Of a stretch of DNA of 58,057 nt, positions 27,942 through 39,200 are shown in pieces. The position numbers and the translations under genes were made by a program. Under the pieces are notes generated by a model. The model worked only from the letters and a program-made list of their open reading frames with translations. It did no database searches and was not told the origin of the DNA. The number at the start of each line of letters is the position of its first letter. Position 1 is the first letter of the stretch. Source of the DNA: Bradyrhizobium sp. (GTDB lineage: Bacteria; Pseudomonadota; Alphaproteobacteria; Rhizobiales; Xanthobacteraceae); NCBI RefSeq assembly GCF_030654605.1, contig NZ_JAURXB010000225.1:1-58057 (forward strand), in the 5' to 3' direction.

Positions 27942-29180
27942 TCAGTATCGCGCAGGGCTGAAGGCCGAGGCGTCGGTGAAGGCAGGCTCTCCGCTCATCA
28001 GCTCGGCCAGCATGCGACCGGTCGTAGGCCCGAGCGTGTGGCCGTGATGGCCGTGCCCGAAATGCATCCACAAACCCTTGTGCTTCGGCGCCGGTCCCAC
28101 GACCGGCAGCATGTCGGGCATGCAGGGGCGAACGCCGCTCCAGGGTTCGGCCTCGATCGCAGTGCCGAGATCGAGCAGCCGCCGCGCCGCCTGCTCGGCG
28201 CGATCGAGTTGACGCGACTGCGGCAACCTTTCCGGTCCCATCAATTCGGCGCCGGACGTAATCCGCAATCCCTTCGCCATCGGCGCCATGGCGTAGGCGA
28301 ACTCAGGATCGTGCAGTGGCAGATTGAGTCGGCCGCCGCCGCTGAAATGCCGGTGGTAGCCACGCTTGCGAAGCATCGGAAAACGATAGTCGAATCTTTG
28401 CAGGAGATCGGGAGACCATGGCCCCAGCGACACCACGGCCGCCTCGGCAGCGATCGGGCCATTATTCGATTGAACCGTCCAGCCGGCAGCCGTCGGCGCC
28501 AATGTGGCCGCATCGCCGTTGACGAAGGTGCCGCCGTTGCGTGTGAACAGGTCGGCATAGGCGGAGACGAGCCCGCCTGGGTCCGAGACCGTCCAGGGGT
28601 CTCGCCAGTGAACAGCCCCCGCCCCGGTCTCGTTGAGCCCGGGCTCGGCCGCGGCAAGCTGTGCCGGGCTGATGATTTCCGATCGCACGCCGAATTCGGC
28701 CGCCAGCGTCTCGGCGACCGCCGCCACTTCATCCAGTGCTGCCTGGGTGCGGCGCAGGGAATGATAGCCGCTTCGCTGCACCAGATTATCAGCGCCAGCT
28801 TCCCGGATCAGCACGTCATGCTCGCTCGTCGCCTTTGCGATGAGCCGCGCGTAAGCCTGCGAAATGCGGTCGTGCCGATCCGGCGCGGAATGCCACCAGT
28901 ACCGCAGCAAGGGACCAAGATGCCGCGGCAGCCAACTGACGCCGTAATGGACATCGTTGGCGCGCCCTGTCGCGATCGCCGCCAGCGTGGCAAGATCACG
29001 CGGCATCGGATAGGGCCGCACGGCTTCGCTCTGGATGAAGCCGGCATTGCCGTAGCTCGTCTCGCGGCCGGGCGGCTTGCGATCGACCAGCACGACGGAC
29101 CAGCCGCGGCGCTGCAACTGCAGCGCGGTGGAGACCCCGACCATTCCGGCGCCGAGAACGATAACGCTTCGCATTGCCAC
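27942..29180 (-). CDS. FAD-dependent D-amino-acid dehydrogenase (DadA-like)
   Basis: A 412-residue member of the DAO/glycine-oxidase flavoprotein family, closest in layout to DadA. The N-terminal Rossmann motif is VIVLGAGMVGVSTALQLQRRG, followed by SYGNAGFIQSEAVRPYPMP, typical of DadA. The substrate domain ends in GVRPCMPDMLPVVGPAPKHKGLWMHFGHGHHG with the second FAD contact. The GTG at 29180 has AGG at five bases; an ATG two codons later is possible. Likely oxidises D-amino acids to keto acids at the membrane; the exact substrate is not visible. Confidence 0.88.
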   Translation of the reverse strand: MAMRSVIVLGAGMVGVSTALQLQRRGWSVVLVDRKPPGRETSYGNAGFIQSEAVRPYPMPRDLATLAAIATGRANDVHYGVSWLPRHLGPLLRYWWHSAPDRHDRISQAYARLIAKATSEHDVLIREAGADNLVQRSGYHSLRRTQAALDEVAAVAETLAAEFGVRSEIISPAQLAAAEPGLNETGAGAVHWRDPWTVSDPGGLVSAYADLFTRNGGTFVNGDAATLAPTAAGWTVQSNNGPIAAEAAVVSLGPWSPDLLQRFDYRFPMLRKRGYHRHFSGGGRLNLPLHDPEFAYAMAPMAKGLRITSGAELMGPERLPQSRQLDRAEQAARRLLDLGTAIEAEPWSGVRPCMPDMLPVVGPAPKHKGLWMHFGHGHHGHTLGPTTGRMLAELMSGEPAFTDASAFSPARY

Positions 29181-29263
29181 GATTACCTGCCGAGCCAGTC
29201 ACTTCGAACAGCTACATGAGATCGCAACTAAGCAGAAGCGGGCTAGCGACACATCCCGGATGC

Positions 29264-29295
29264 AAAAAGGCCGGATCGAGGATCCGGCCCATTTT
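29264..29295 (-). terminator. Rho-independent terminator of the beta-oxidation gene set
   Basis: On the minus strand GGGCCGGATCCTCGATCCGG followed by CCTTTTT is a stem of nine pairs with a three-base loop and a T-run. It lies about 75 bases past the stop of the FadB-like gene. Confidence 0.82.
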
Positions 29296-29368
29296 GTGTG
29301 TCGCACTGCGAGAACCAACGACGGCGTCGTCCCGGCCTACGCGCCGGGACGACGACCTTTTGTGTAGC

Positions 29369-31591
29369 TTACGCCGCCTTCTCCGCCAGCTTCTTCGGCG
29401 GGAAGCGGCCGTAGAAGGTTTCGCCCTTGGCGGCCATCTCGACCAGCAGCTTTGGCGGCGTGAAGCGCGAGCCGTATTTGGCTTCCAGTCTGCGGCACAG
29501 TTCGACGAAGTTCTTGGTGCCCATGAAGTCGATATAGGACAGCGTGCCGCCGGTGAACGGGGCGAAGCCGAAGCCGAGGATCGAGCCGACATCGGCCTCG
29601 CGCATGTCGGTAATGACATGGTCTTCCACGGTGCGCGCGGCTTCCACCGCCTGCACCACCAGGAAGCGCTGCTTCATCTCCTCGATGTCGAGGGTATCGG
29701 GATCGAGATGCTTCGACTGCAGGCCGGCGAGTTCGGTCCACAGGCTCTTCTGGCCCTTGCCCTTTTCGGGATAATCGTAAAATCCCTTGCCGTTCTTGCG
29801 GCCGAAGCGGCCCTGGTTCTCGACCATCTCGACCAGCAGCTTCTTCTGGCTCTGGTCGATGGCATTGGCGCCGAGATCGGCCTCGGTCGCCTTCATGATC
29901 TTGAGCACGAGATCGAGCGCCACTTCGTCCGCCAGCGACAGCGGCCCGACCGGCATGCCCGCCATCTTCGCGGTGTTCTCGATCATCGCCGGCGGCACGC
30001 CTTCCATCAGCATTTCCAGCCCTTCGGCGGTGAAGCGCAGCACGCAGCGGTTGGCGAAGAAGCCCCTGGAGTCGTTGACCACGATCGGGGTCTTGCCGAT
30101 CACCCGCACGTAGTCCAGCGCAGTGGCGAGCGCTGTGTCATTGGTGTTCTTGCCGACGATGATTTCCACCAGCATCATCTTCTCGACCGGCGAGAAGAAG
30201 TGAATGCCGATGAACTTGCCCTGGTCCTTGAACTCTTCCGCCAGCGAATTGATCGGCAGCGTGGAGGTGTTGGAGGCGAAGATGGCGTCGGACTTCAGCA
30301 GCGGCTGCGCCTTGGCATAGGTCTCGGCCTTGACCTTGCGGTCCTCGAACACCGCCTCGATGATCAGGTCGCAATCCTTCAGCACGTTGTAGTCGGCGGT
30401 CGCGGTGATGCGGCCGAGGATCGCCTCGCTGTCGCTTTCCTTGGCGCGGCCCTTCTTGATCAGATCGTCGATCACGGCCTTGGCGTGGCCCTTGCCCTTG
30501 TCGGCGCTGGCCTGGTCGCGGTCGATCAGCACCACGTCGATGCCGGCGCGCGCCGAGACATAGCCGACGCTGGCGCCCATGAAGCCGGCGCCGATGATCG
30601 CGAGTTTCTTCACCTTGGTCGGCGGCACGTTCTGCGGACGCCGCGCGCCCTTGTTCAGTTCCTGCATCGACAGGAACAGGCTGCGGATCATCGCCGCCGC
30701 TTCCTTGGAGCGCAGAATCCTGGTGAAGTAGCGCGACTCCACCCGAAGCGCGGCGTCGATCGGCAACTGCAGGCCTTCATAGACGCAGCTCATGATGGCG
30801 CGCGCGGCCGGATAATTGTCGTAGGTCTCGCGCCGGAAGATCGCATTGCCGGCCGGGAACATCATCATGCCGTTCTTGGAGAACACCGGACCGCCGGGAA
30901 GCTTGAAGCCCTTCTCGTCCCAAGGCGCGATCGCCTTGCCACCGCCCTTGATCCAGTCCTTGGCGGACTGGATCAGATCGGCAGCGGGAACGATCGCGTG
31001 AATCAGGTTCAGCGCCTTGGCCCTGGCCAGATTGATCGCCTCGCCCTTCAGCAACAGCTGCATGGCATCCTGCGGCGACACGATGCGCGGCACGCGCTGG
31101 GTGCCGCCGGCGCCGGGGAACAGGCCGACCTTGATTTCGGGCAGGCCGAGCCGGGTTTTGGGATTGTCGGCGGCCACGCGGTAATGGCAGGAAAGCGTCA
31201 GCTCAAAGCCGCCGCCGAGCGCGAGGCCGTTGATGGCGGCAGCCCACGGCTTGCCGCTGATTTCGATGTTGCGAAACACCTGCGAGAAGCGGCGGCTCTG
31301 GTCGAACAGCACCTGGTTGGCCGCTTCCTCGCCCTTGGCCTTCAGCATGTCGGCATATTGCTTGCTCATGCCCTCCAGCATCGACAGATCGGCGCCGGCG
31401 CACAGCGCCTCCTTGCCCGAAGTGATGACGACGCCCTTCACGGCGGCATCGGCCGAGGTCTGCTTGACGATCTCCTCGAGCTCGGTGACCGAGGTTTCGT
31501 CCAGCACGTTCATCGAGCGGCCCGGGGTGTCCCAGGTCACCAGCACGATGCCGTCGGCGTCGGTTTCCAGCTTGAAATTCTTGAAGGCCAT
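29369..31591 (-). CDS. Bifunctional enoyl-CoA hydratase / 3-hydroxyacyl-CoA dehydrogenase (FadB/FadJ-like)
   Basis: A 740-residue fatty-acid beta-oxidation alpha subunit. The N-terminal crotonase domain has the oxyanion and catalytic regions NGLALGGGFELTLSCHYRVA and GLPEIKVGLFPGAGGTQRVPR with the paired Glu. The C-terminal part starts with the NAD motif LAIIGAGFMGASVGYVSA and holds the dehydrogenase signature GIHFFSPVEKMMLVEII and the two helical repeats. The ATG at 31589-31591 has GGGAG seven bases upstream; the frame opens further up at 31789. It follows thiolase and acyl-CoA dehydrogenase genes on the same strand, forming a complete cycle. Confidence 0.95.
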   Translation of the reverse strand: MAFKNFKLETDADGIVLVTWDTPGRSMNVLDETSVTELEEIVKQTSADAAVKGVVITSGKEALCAGADLSMLEGMSKQYADMLKAKGEEAANQVLFDQSRRFSQVFRNIEISGKPWAAAINGLALGGGFELTLSCHYRVAADNPKTRLGLPEIKVGLFPGAGGTQRVPRIVSPQDAMQLLLKGEAINLARAKALNLIHAIVPAADLIQSAKDWIKGGGKAIAPWDEKGFKLPGGPVFSKNGMMMFPAGNAIFRRETYDNYPAARAIMSCVYEGLQLPIDAALRVESRYFTRILRSKEAAAMIRSLFLSMQELNKGARRPQNVPPTKVKKLAIIGAGFMGASVGYVSARAGIDVVLIDRDQASADKGKGHAKAVIDDLIKKGRAKESDSEAILGRITATADYNVLKDCDLIIEAVFEDRKVKAETYAKAQPLLKSDAIFASNTSTLPINSLAEEFKDQGKFIGIHFFSPVEKMMLVEIIVGKNTNDTALATALDYVRVIGKTPIVVNDSRGFFANRCVLRFTAEGLEMLMEGVPPAMIENTAKMAGMPVGPLSLADEVALDLVLKIMKATEADLGANAIDQSQKKLLVEMVENQGRFGRKNGKGFYDYPEKGKGQKSLWTELAGLQSKHLDPDTLDIEEMKQRFLVVQAVEAARTVEDHVITDMREADVGSILGFGFAPFTGGTLSYIDFMGTKNFVELCRRLEAKYGSRFTPPKLLVEMAAKGETFYGRFPPKKLAEKAA

Positions 31592-31645
31592 GTGGTTGCT
31601 CCCTCGATGCCGACTGCCAGCAGGCGCGGCGGTTGTCTCTGATCG

Positions 31646-31735
31646 TAGGATGGGCAAAGGCGCGCTTGGCGCCGTGCCCACCATTGATGTCGAAGCTTGT
31701 ATTGGTGGGCACGGCGAAGACGCTTTGCCCACCCT
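31646..31735. repeat. Palindromic intergenic repeat, family D
   Basis: GTAGGATGGGCAAAGGCGCG and GCGCCGTGCCCACCATTGAT are mirrored by TGGTGGGCACGGCG and GCTTTGCCCACCCTGC. The element can fold as a long hairpin between the thiolase and FadB-like genes. Only one copy is seen here; from memory this type is widespread in Bradyrhizobium. Confidence 0.7.
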
Positions 31736-31740
31736 GCGAA

Positions 31741-32949
<1,209 letters not shown>

Positions 32950-33016
32950 CTATTTCTCCCGTTTCAGTCTCAGCTCCGATCGAGCCGAACGAATTTCAAA
33001 AAAGCAATGGTGCGCT

Positions 33017-33099
33017 CGTCATTGCGAGGAGCTCTTGCGACGAAGCAATCCAGTCCTTGCTTGCGGCTTCTGGATTGCTTCGCTTCGCTCGCAATGACG
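33017..33099. repeat. Palindromic intergenic repeat, family E
   Basis: CGTCATTGCGAGGAGCTCTT and AAGCAATCCAG are mirrored by CTGGATTGCTT and CTCGCAATGACG, giving an almost full hairpin of about 83 bases just downstream of the acyl-CoA dehydrogenase stop. It may also end its transcript. Confidence 0.75.
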
Positions 33100-33101
33100 T
33101 T

Positions 33102-34892
33102 TCAGAAGGCTTCCGCCGCCAATTCCATGGTGGTGTCGCATCCGGTCTGGATGCGGGCAAGGTGCAGCGCGGTTTCCGGCAGCATCCGTTCCATGAAGAA
33201 GCGGCCGGTGACGAGCTTGGTGGAGAGATAGGGCGTCGTGCCGCTGCCCGCAATCTTGTCCTGGGCGACTTTCGCCATCCGCGCCCACATATAGGCGAAG
33301 GTGACGAGGCCGAACAACTGCATGTAATCGGTGGCGGCAGCACCCGCATTGTCGGGCTTCATCATCGCGTTCTGCATCAGCCAGGTGGTGGCCTGCTGCA
33401 GATGACCGAGCGCCGTAGAGAGCGGCGCGACATAGGGCTTCATGGCCTCGTCGGCGCCGTGGTCCTTGGCGAAGGCGGCGACTTCACCGAAGAACGCCAT
33501 CACCGCGCGGCCACCGTCACGCGGCAGCTTGCGGCCGACGAGGTCGAGCGCCTGGATGCCGTTGGCGCCCTCATAGAGCATCGCGATGCGGGCATCGCGC
33601 ACGAACTGCTCCATGCCGTGCTCGGCGATATAGCCGTGGCCGCCATACATCTGCTGCGCCAGCACCGAATTGGAGAAACCGACGTCGGTCATGACGCCCT
33701 TCATGATCGGCGTCATCAGCCCCATGTGGTCGTCGGCCTCCTGACGATCCTTGGGATCGCTGGAGCGGTGGGCGACGTCGCTCTTCAGCGCGGTCCAGAT
33801 CACCATGGCGCGCGCCGCTTCGTTGAAGGCGCGGATGGTGAGCAGGGTGCGGCGCACGTCGGGATGCACGATGATCGGATCGGCCGGCTTGTCCGCCGCC
33901 TTGGCGCCGGTGAGCGAGCGGCCCTGCAGACGTTCGCGGGCATAGTTCGCCGCGTTCTGGTAGGCGACTTCGGACTGCGCCAGCCCCTGCACCGCGACGC
34001 CGAGCCGGGCCTCGTTCATCATCACGAACATGCCCTGCATGCCCTTGTTTTCCTCACCGATCAGCCAGCCGGTGGCGCTGTCGTAATTCATCACGCAGGT
34101 GGAATTGCCGTGGATGCCCATCTTGTGTTCGATCGAGCCGCAGGTGACGCCGTTGCGCTGCCCCAGCGAGCCATCGGCATTGACCAGGATCTTGGGCACC
34201 ACGAACAACGATACGCCCTTGATGCCGGATGGTGCGCCCTCGATGCGCGCCAGCACCAGATGGATGATGTTTTCGGTGAGATCGTGCTCGCCGGAGGAAA
34301 TGAAGATCTTGGTGCCTGATATCTTGTAGCTGCCGTCGGCCTGCTTGACGGCCTTGGTGCGCAGCAGGCCCAAATCGGTGCCGCATTGCGGCTCGGTGAG
34401 GTTCATGGTGCCGGCCCATTCGCCGGCCACCATCTTCGGCACGAACATCTTCTTCTGTTCGGGCTTGCCGTGCACCATCAGCGCGGCGGTGGCGCCCATG
34501 GTCAGGCCGCCATACATCGAAAACGCCATATTGGCCGACGACTGGAATTCGGTGACGGCCTGGGTCAGCGTGACCGGCAGGCCCTGCCCGCCATATTCCG
34601 TCGGCGCCGACAGTCCAAGCCAGCCGCCTTCGGCCACCTGCTTGAATGCTGCCTTGAAGCCCTTCGGGGTGCTCACGGAGCCATCTTCATGGCGTTTGCA
34701 GCCCTCGAGATCGCCAACGCGGTTGAGCGGCTGCAGCACCTGTTCGCTGAGTTTGGCGGCCTCGCCCAGGATCGCATCGCGCACATCGGCGGAGGCATCG
34801 CTGAAGCCTGGAAGGTTGTCGTAGCGGTCGATCTGGAACACGTCGTTGAGCAGGAAGGTGACATCTTCCACTGGGGCTTTGTAGATCGGCAT
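33102..34892 (-). CDS. Acyl-CoA dehydrogenase (long C-terminal extension type)
   Basis: A 596-residue acyl-CoA dehydrogenase of the longer type (with the extra C-terminal domain, as in DmdC or FadE5-like enzymes). Signature pieces are FAFSMYGGLTMGATAALMVHG, GTMNLTEPQCGTDLGLLRTKA (FAD/substrate loop), KIFISSGEHDLTENIIHLVLAR, MYGGHGYIAEHGMEQFVRDARI and the catalytic Glu in MLYEGANGIQALDLVGRKL. The ATG at 34890-34892 has a perfect GGAGG at six bases. First step of the beta-oxidation set encoded downstream. Confidence 0.94.
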   Translation of the reverse strand: MPIYKAPVEDVTFLLNDVFQIDRYDNLPGFSDASADVRDAILGEAAKLSEQVLQPLNRVGDLEGCKRHEDGSVSTPKGFKAAFKQVAEGGWLGLSAPTEYGGQGLPVTLTQAVTEFQSSANMAFSMYGGLTMGATAALMVHGKPEQKKMFVPKMVAGEWAGTMNLTEPQCGTDLGLLRTKAVKQADGSYKISGTKIFISSGEHDLTENIIHLVLARIEGAPSGIKGVSLFVVPKILVNADGSLGQRNGVTCGSIEHKMGIHGNSTCVMNYDSATGWLIGEENKGMQGMFVMMNEARLGVAVQGLAQSEVAYQNAANYARERLQGRSLTGAKAADKPADPIIVHPDVRRTLLTIRAFNEAARAMVIWTALKSDVAHRSSDPKDRQEADDHMGLMTPIMKGVMTDVGFSNSVLAQQMYGGHGYIAEHGMEQFVRDARIAMLYEGANGIQALDLVGRKLPRDGGRAVMAFFGEVAAFAKDHGADEAMKPYVAPLSTALGHLQQATTWLMQNAMMKPDNAGAAATDYMQLFGLVTFAYMWARMAKVAQDKIAGSGTTPYLSTKLVTGRFFMERMLPETALHLARIQTGCDTTMELAAEAF

Positions 34893-35006
34893 TGCATCCT
34901 CCCGGCTGGCTCGCTCCACGCAAGGGAGCCTTCGCAGCAATCGTTGGGTTTCAGAAAGAACCTTATCCGGTTCCAAAGGTCATAGGGAGCTACTTCAGCG
35001 TCGCGG

Positions 35007-35417
35007 TTACGACGTCGCGGCGCCGCTTGCCGCACTGGCCGCCAGCTGCTCTCCCATCAGCCGGTGCAGCAGGTTGATCGCCTTGAGCGGACGCACCATC
35101 ACCTTGAAATTCGTGATCCGGCCATCGGCGGCGAAGGTGATGATGTCGACGCCGTTGAGCTTGATGCCGTCGATCTCGGTCTGGAATTCCAGCACCGCGC
35201 CGGTGTCGCTGCGCCATTCGCCTATATAAGAGAAGCCCGGGCCACCCAGCACCTTGTCCGCGCTCGCCAGATACTTGAAGGTGATGTCCCGGCCGCGCTG
35301 CGGCGTGTGCACGACGGGGCTTTCGAACACCGCGTCCGGATGCAGCAGATCCCACAGCGCCGCGCGGTCGTGGGATTTGATGTAGCCGTACCATTTGTCG
35401 AGGCCGGTCATACTCAT
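35007..35417 (-). CDS. SnoaL-like/NTF2-fold protein
   Basis: A 136-residue small alpha-beta barrel protein of the SnoaL-like NTF2 superfamily. The N-terminal helix YIKSHDRAALWDLLHPDAVFESPVVHTPQRGRD is typical, followed by FSYIGEWRSDTGAVLEFQTEIDGIKLNGVDIITFAADGRITNFKVMVRP, the curved sheet of the fold. The ATG at 35415-35417 has GGAGA six bases upstream. Divergent from a PadR regulator and just upstream of the acyl-CoA dehydrogenase gene on the same strand. Enzyme or binding role is unknown. Confidence 0.85.
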   Translation of the reverse strand: MSMTGLDKWYGYIKSHDRAALWDLLHPDAVFESPVVHTPQRGRDITFKYLASADKVLGGPGFSYIGEWRSDTGAVLEFQTEIDGIKLNGVDIITFAADGRITNFKVMVRPLKAINLLHRLMGEQLAASAASGAATS

Positions 35418-35459
35418 CGGACGTCTCCCGTGCATGAAGAGCGCGTGGGTCACGCCATC

Positions 35460-35495
35460 ATATGCACATTGACGCATATGCACTTTTATGCATAT
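35460..35495. promoter_or_regulatory. Putative PadR operator (triple ATATGCA site)
   Basis: ATATGCAC occurs directly repeated at 35460-35467 and 35476-35483, 16 bases apart. The inverse TGCATAT at 35489-35495 makes a perfect seven-base inverted repeat with the second copy. It lies in the short gap between the divergent SnoaL-like and padR genes, where an autoregulatory PadR site is expected. Confidence 0.6.
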
Positions 35496-35522
35496 TGTCA
35501 AGAATTGTTGGAGGGTTGGCGC

Positions 35523-36074
35523 TTGGCGCTCGGTGACGCGATCCTGGCCTGCCTGACGGAAGGTCCGATGACGGGCTATGAGCTCGCCAAGACGTTCGAC
35601 GCCTCGATCGGCTTCTACTGGAAAGCCAACCACCAGCAGATCTACCGCGAGCTGACCAAGCTGCGCGACCGCGGCCACATCGAGGGCTGCGAGGTGGTGC
35701 AAACGGGCAAGCCCAACAAGCTGGTCTACACCCTGACATCCGAGGGCCGGGCTGCGTTGCGGCACTGGGGGGCACGTCCGAGCGTGCCGCCATCGATCAA
35801 GGACGACCTGCTGGTGCGACTTTACGCGCTCGACGGCGTCGATATCGGCCCGTTGCGCGCCGACCTGATGGCGCGGCTGGAACACCACCGCGACCGCTGT
35901 GCCCGCTACGAACGTATCCTCCAAAAACGGTTCCCTGATGGAACCGCGTCGCCGGCGGATATCGGCAAGCTCCTGGCGCTGCGCCTCGGTGTTCGTCATG
36001 AGCGGGTCGTGGTGGAGTGGTGCGAGGAGGCCCTGCAGGCCCTGCCGGGCAGCGCCGCCGGCCAAGCAACTTGA
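35523..36074 (+). CDS. PadR-family transcriptional regulator
   Basis: A 183-residue PadR/Vir-type regulator. The start is a TTG at 35523 with GGAGGG seven bases upstream, giving MALGDAILACLTEGPMTGYELAKTF, the usual N-terminal helix-turn-helix. Next come ANHQQIYRELTKLRDRGHIEG, the wing VVQTGKPNKLVYTLTSEGRAAL and the C-terminal Vir-type dimer domain (RLEHHRDRCARYERIL). It probably controls the divergent SnoaL-like gene and perhaps the beta-oxidation genes behind it. Confidence 0.9.
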   Translation: MALGDAILACLTEGPMTGYELAKTFDASIGFYWKANHQQIYRELTKLRDRGHIEGCEVVQTGKPNKLVYTLTSEGRAALRHWGARPSVPPSIKDDLLVRLYALDGVDIGPLRADLMARLEHHRDRCARYERILQKRFPDGTASPADIGKLLALRLGVRHERVVVEWCEEALQALPGSAAGQAT

Positions 36075-36264
36075 CTTGCAATCTGACCGGCACAGCAACT
36101 TTCCGGCCATGCCGGGCCATTCCTTAACTGGTTCTTTACCGTAACACGAAAAAGTCGATTTCTGAGGCAGACGACCTGCGCGGAATTCGATTGTCTCTTC
36201 AGTGGGACGCGCGGGGAGGCTGAAGGCGCAGGTTGGCGCGCCGGAGTCGGAACCGGACGAGAGC

Positions 36265-39200
36265 ATGAATTCGCGCGTATCGTGGAGTGTTGAAGGCATC
36301 GATCCATCCGTGCGCGAGAGGGCCGAGGCCGCCGCGCGCCGCGCCGGCATGTCGTTGAACGACTGGCTCAATTCCACCCTCGGCGATTCCGCCCGGCCCA
36401 GTTTTCAGAGCCCCGATTCTCAAAGACCCTACGATCAGCCCGCGGCGATGCCGGGCCGAGAGGCGCCCGACGTCTCCGACATCCACCAGCGGCTGGATTC
36501 GATCACCCGCCAGATCGAGCAGATTTCGCAACCCCGCGCGCGCGGCGAGGTGCCGCGCAATGATGCGCCGCATTCCGATGCGCCGCGAAGCGACGCTCCG
36601 CGCGGCGAACCGGGCGTCGCCCGGCAATTGAACGACGCGATTTCGCGCCTCGACGCGCGGCTGTCGCAGATCTCCAATCCGGCGCCGCGACAGGCCCAGA
36701 TGCAGGACCGGCAGCGCCAGACCGAGATGGTCGAGCGCGCCGCCAGCCAGGTGTACCGTCCCTCGCCGCCGCTCAGCCCGGCGTCATTCGATTTTGCGAT
36801 CGCGGAAATCGCCGCGCGCCAGAACGAACTCGATGCTCCCGCACCCCGCTCGATGCCGCCGCGCAGCGCGCCGCCCAGAGCGGCTGCAACGCCAGCTGCC
36901 ATGGCGCCCGCCATGCCGATGGCGCCCCCGATGCAGCCGGCGGCGCCCGCGGGTCCGGATTTTTCCTCGCTGGAACGGCATCTGCTCAAGATCACCAGCC
37001 AGATCGAGGCGCTGCAGCGGCCCGACGGAATCGAGCGGTCGATCACCGCGTTCCGCGCCGAGCTGGCGGACATTCGCACCGCCATCACCGAGGCGATGCC
37101 GCGCCGGGCGATCGAATCGATCGAGAACGAAATCCGCTCGCTGTCTCGCCGCATCGACGACACCCGCCAGAGCGGCACCGATGGCCAGCAGCTTGCCGGC
37201 ATCGAACGCGCGCTCTCCGAAATTCGCGAAGTGCTGTTCTCGCTGAAGCCGGCGGAACAGCTCGCCGGCTACGACGACGCGATCCGCAATCTCGGCGGCA
37301 AGCTCGACCTCATCCTGCGCGCCAATGACGACCCCTCCACCGTGCAGCAGCTCGAAGGCGCCATCTCGGCGCTTCGCGCCATCGTTTCCAATGTCGCCTC
37401 CAACGACGCGCTGGCGCGGTTGTCGGACGACGTGCACATGCTGTCGTCGAAGGTCGACATGCTTGCGCGCCGCGAGGACAACAGCGATTCCTTTGCCAGC
37501 CTCGAGCAGCGCATCGCGGCGCTGACCTCGACGCTGGAAGGCCGCGAGCGGCCAGCGTCCGGCGAAAGCACCGAGCAGCTCGAGGGCGCGCTGCGGGCGT
37601 TGTCCGACCGCTTCGACCGCATGCCGGTCGGCAACGACAACGCGTCGGCGTTCGCCCATCTCGAACAGCGCGTGTCGTATCTGCTCGAGCGGATCGAAAG
37701 TTCGACCGATCCCCGCGCCGGCAATCTCGGCCGGGTCGAGGCCGGGTTGCAGGATATCCTGCGCCATCTGGAAAACCAGCATGCGGCCGTGGTCGCGCTG
37801 GCCGAAAACAACCGCAACGCCAGCGCGCCGCAGCCGTTCGACGCCGGCGTCGTCGACATGGTCAAGCGCGAGATGTCCGACATCCGCTTCAGCCAGTCGG
37901 AAACCGACCGCCGCACCCAGGATTCGCTGGAAGCCGTCCACTCTACCCTTGGCCACGTGGTCGACCGGCTCGCCATGATCGAAGGCGACCTGCGCAGCGC
38001 GCGCGCTTTGCCCGCAGCACCCCAGCCGCAGATGCCGATGCCGCCGGCGCCCGAACCCGTTTCCGCGCCAGCGGCCGCGCCCCGCATGGCGATGCCGCCG
38101 CAGCCGAAACCCGAACTGCCAAATCCCGCCGCGGCACATGAGCATTTCGCCACCGCGCCGCGCGAATTCCAGGCCGTGCAGCCGCCGCCGACGGCCGTCG
38201 CCGTGGCGCCGCGCGCCATCAGCGAGATTCTCGAACCGTACACGGCGCCGCGCGCCGTGATCGCGCCGGATCTGCCGCCCGACCATCCGCTCGAACCGGG
38301 AACCCGCCCCGCCGCGAGGGTGGCGACGCCGTCGGAGCGCATCGCCGCTTCCGAAAGCGCGATCAGCGAAATTCCGGCTGAGAGCCGCGAGCCCGTCAGC
38401 ACCTCCAGTTTCATTGCCGCCGCGCGCCGCGCCGCGCAGGCCGCTGCCGCCGCGGCGCCTGCCGAAAAGGCCGGTCGCGGCCCGTTCAAGTCCGCCGCAA
38501 GCAAGGCCAAGGATTCGAGCAAGGCCCCGAACAAGGATCCGAACAAGGAGCCTTCGACCATCACCTCCAAAATCCGCTCGCTGCTGGTCGGCGCGAGCGT
38601 GGTCGTGATCGTGCTCGGCACCTTCAAGATGGCGATGACGCTGCTCGACCGGGAAACTGCGCCGCCGATGCCCGCGATGGAGAGCTCGATGGAGCAGGCG
38701 CCTGCGGCCCAGCCGCCCGCCGCCGACAGCGCCAGGCCGGCCACGCCGGCGCCAGCCCCGCCCTCGATGACCTCGCCGACGCCGATCGGCCGGCAATCGT
38801 TCAACAACTCGGCGCCCGACGCCACCGCGACGATCGCCATCCCGCAGGCGGCGGCGATCCCGGCTGCCTCATCCACTTCCTCGCCCGCTTCCTCACCCGC
38901 TTCCTTGCCGATATCGGCAAGCGACATCACCGGTGCGATTCCGGCGCAGCAGGCTCCGCCTGCCAGCCGCAAACTCACCCAGGTGCAGGTGCCGCCGAGT
39001 GAGCGGCTGCCCGAGGCGATCGGCGGACCCGCGTTGCGCGCGGCGGCGCTGAAGGGCGATGCCACCGCGGCCTACGAGATCGGCGTGCGTTTTGCCGAAG
39101 GCAAAGGCGTTGCAGCGAATTTCGACGAAGCCGCCAAATGGTACGACCGCGCGGCGCAGGCCGGCGTGGTGCCGGCGATCTTCCGGCTCGGGACCCTCTA

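Noticed and set aside
29174..31642. An 822-codon plus-strand open frame
   Set aside because: Antisense of the FadB-like gene, whose protein is unmistakable.
36784..39065. Long minus-strand open frames opposite the PodJ-like gene
   Set aside because: Low-complexity Arg/Gly/Ala content; the plus-strand protein has clear coiled coils, membrane helix and Sel1 repeats.
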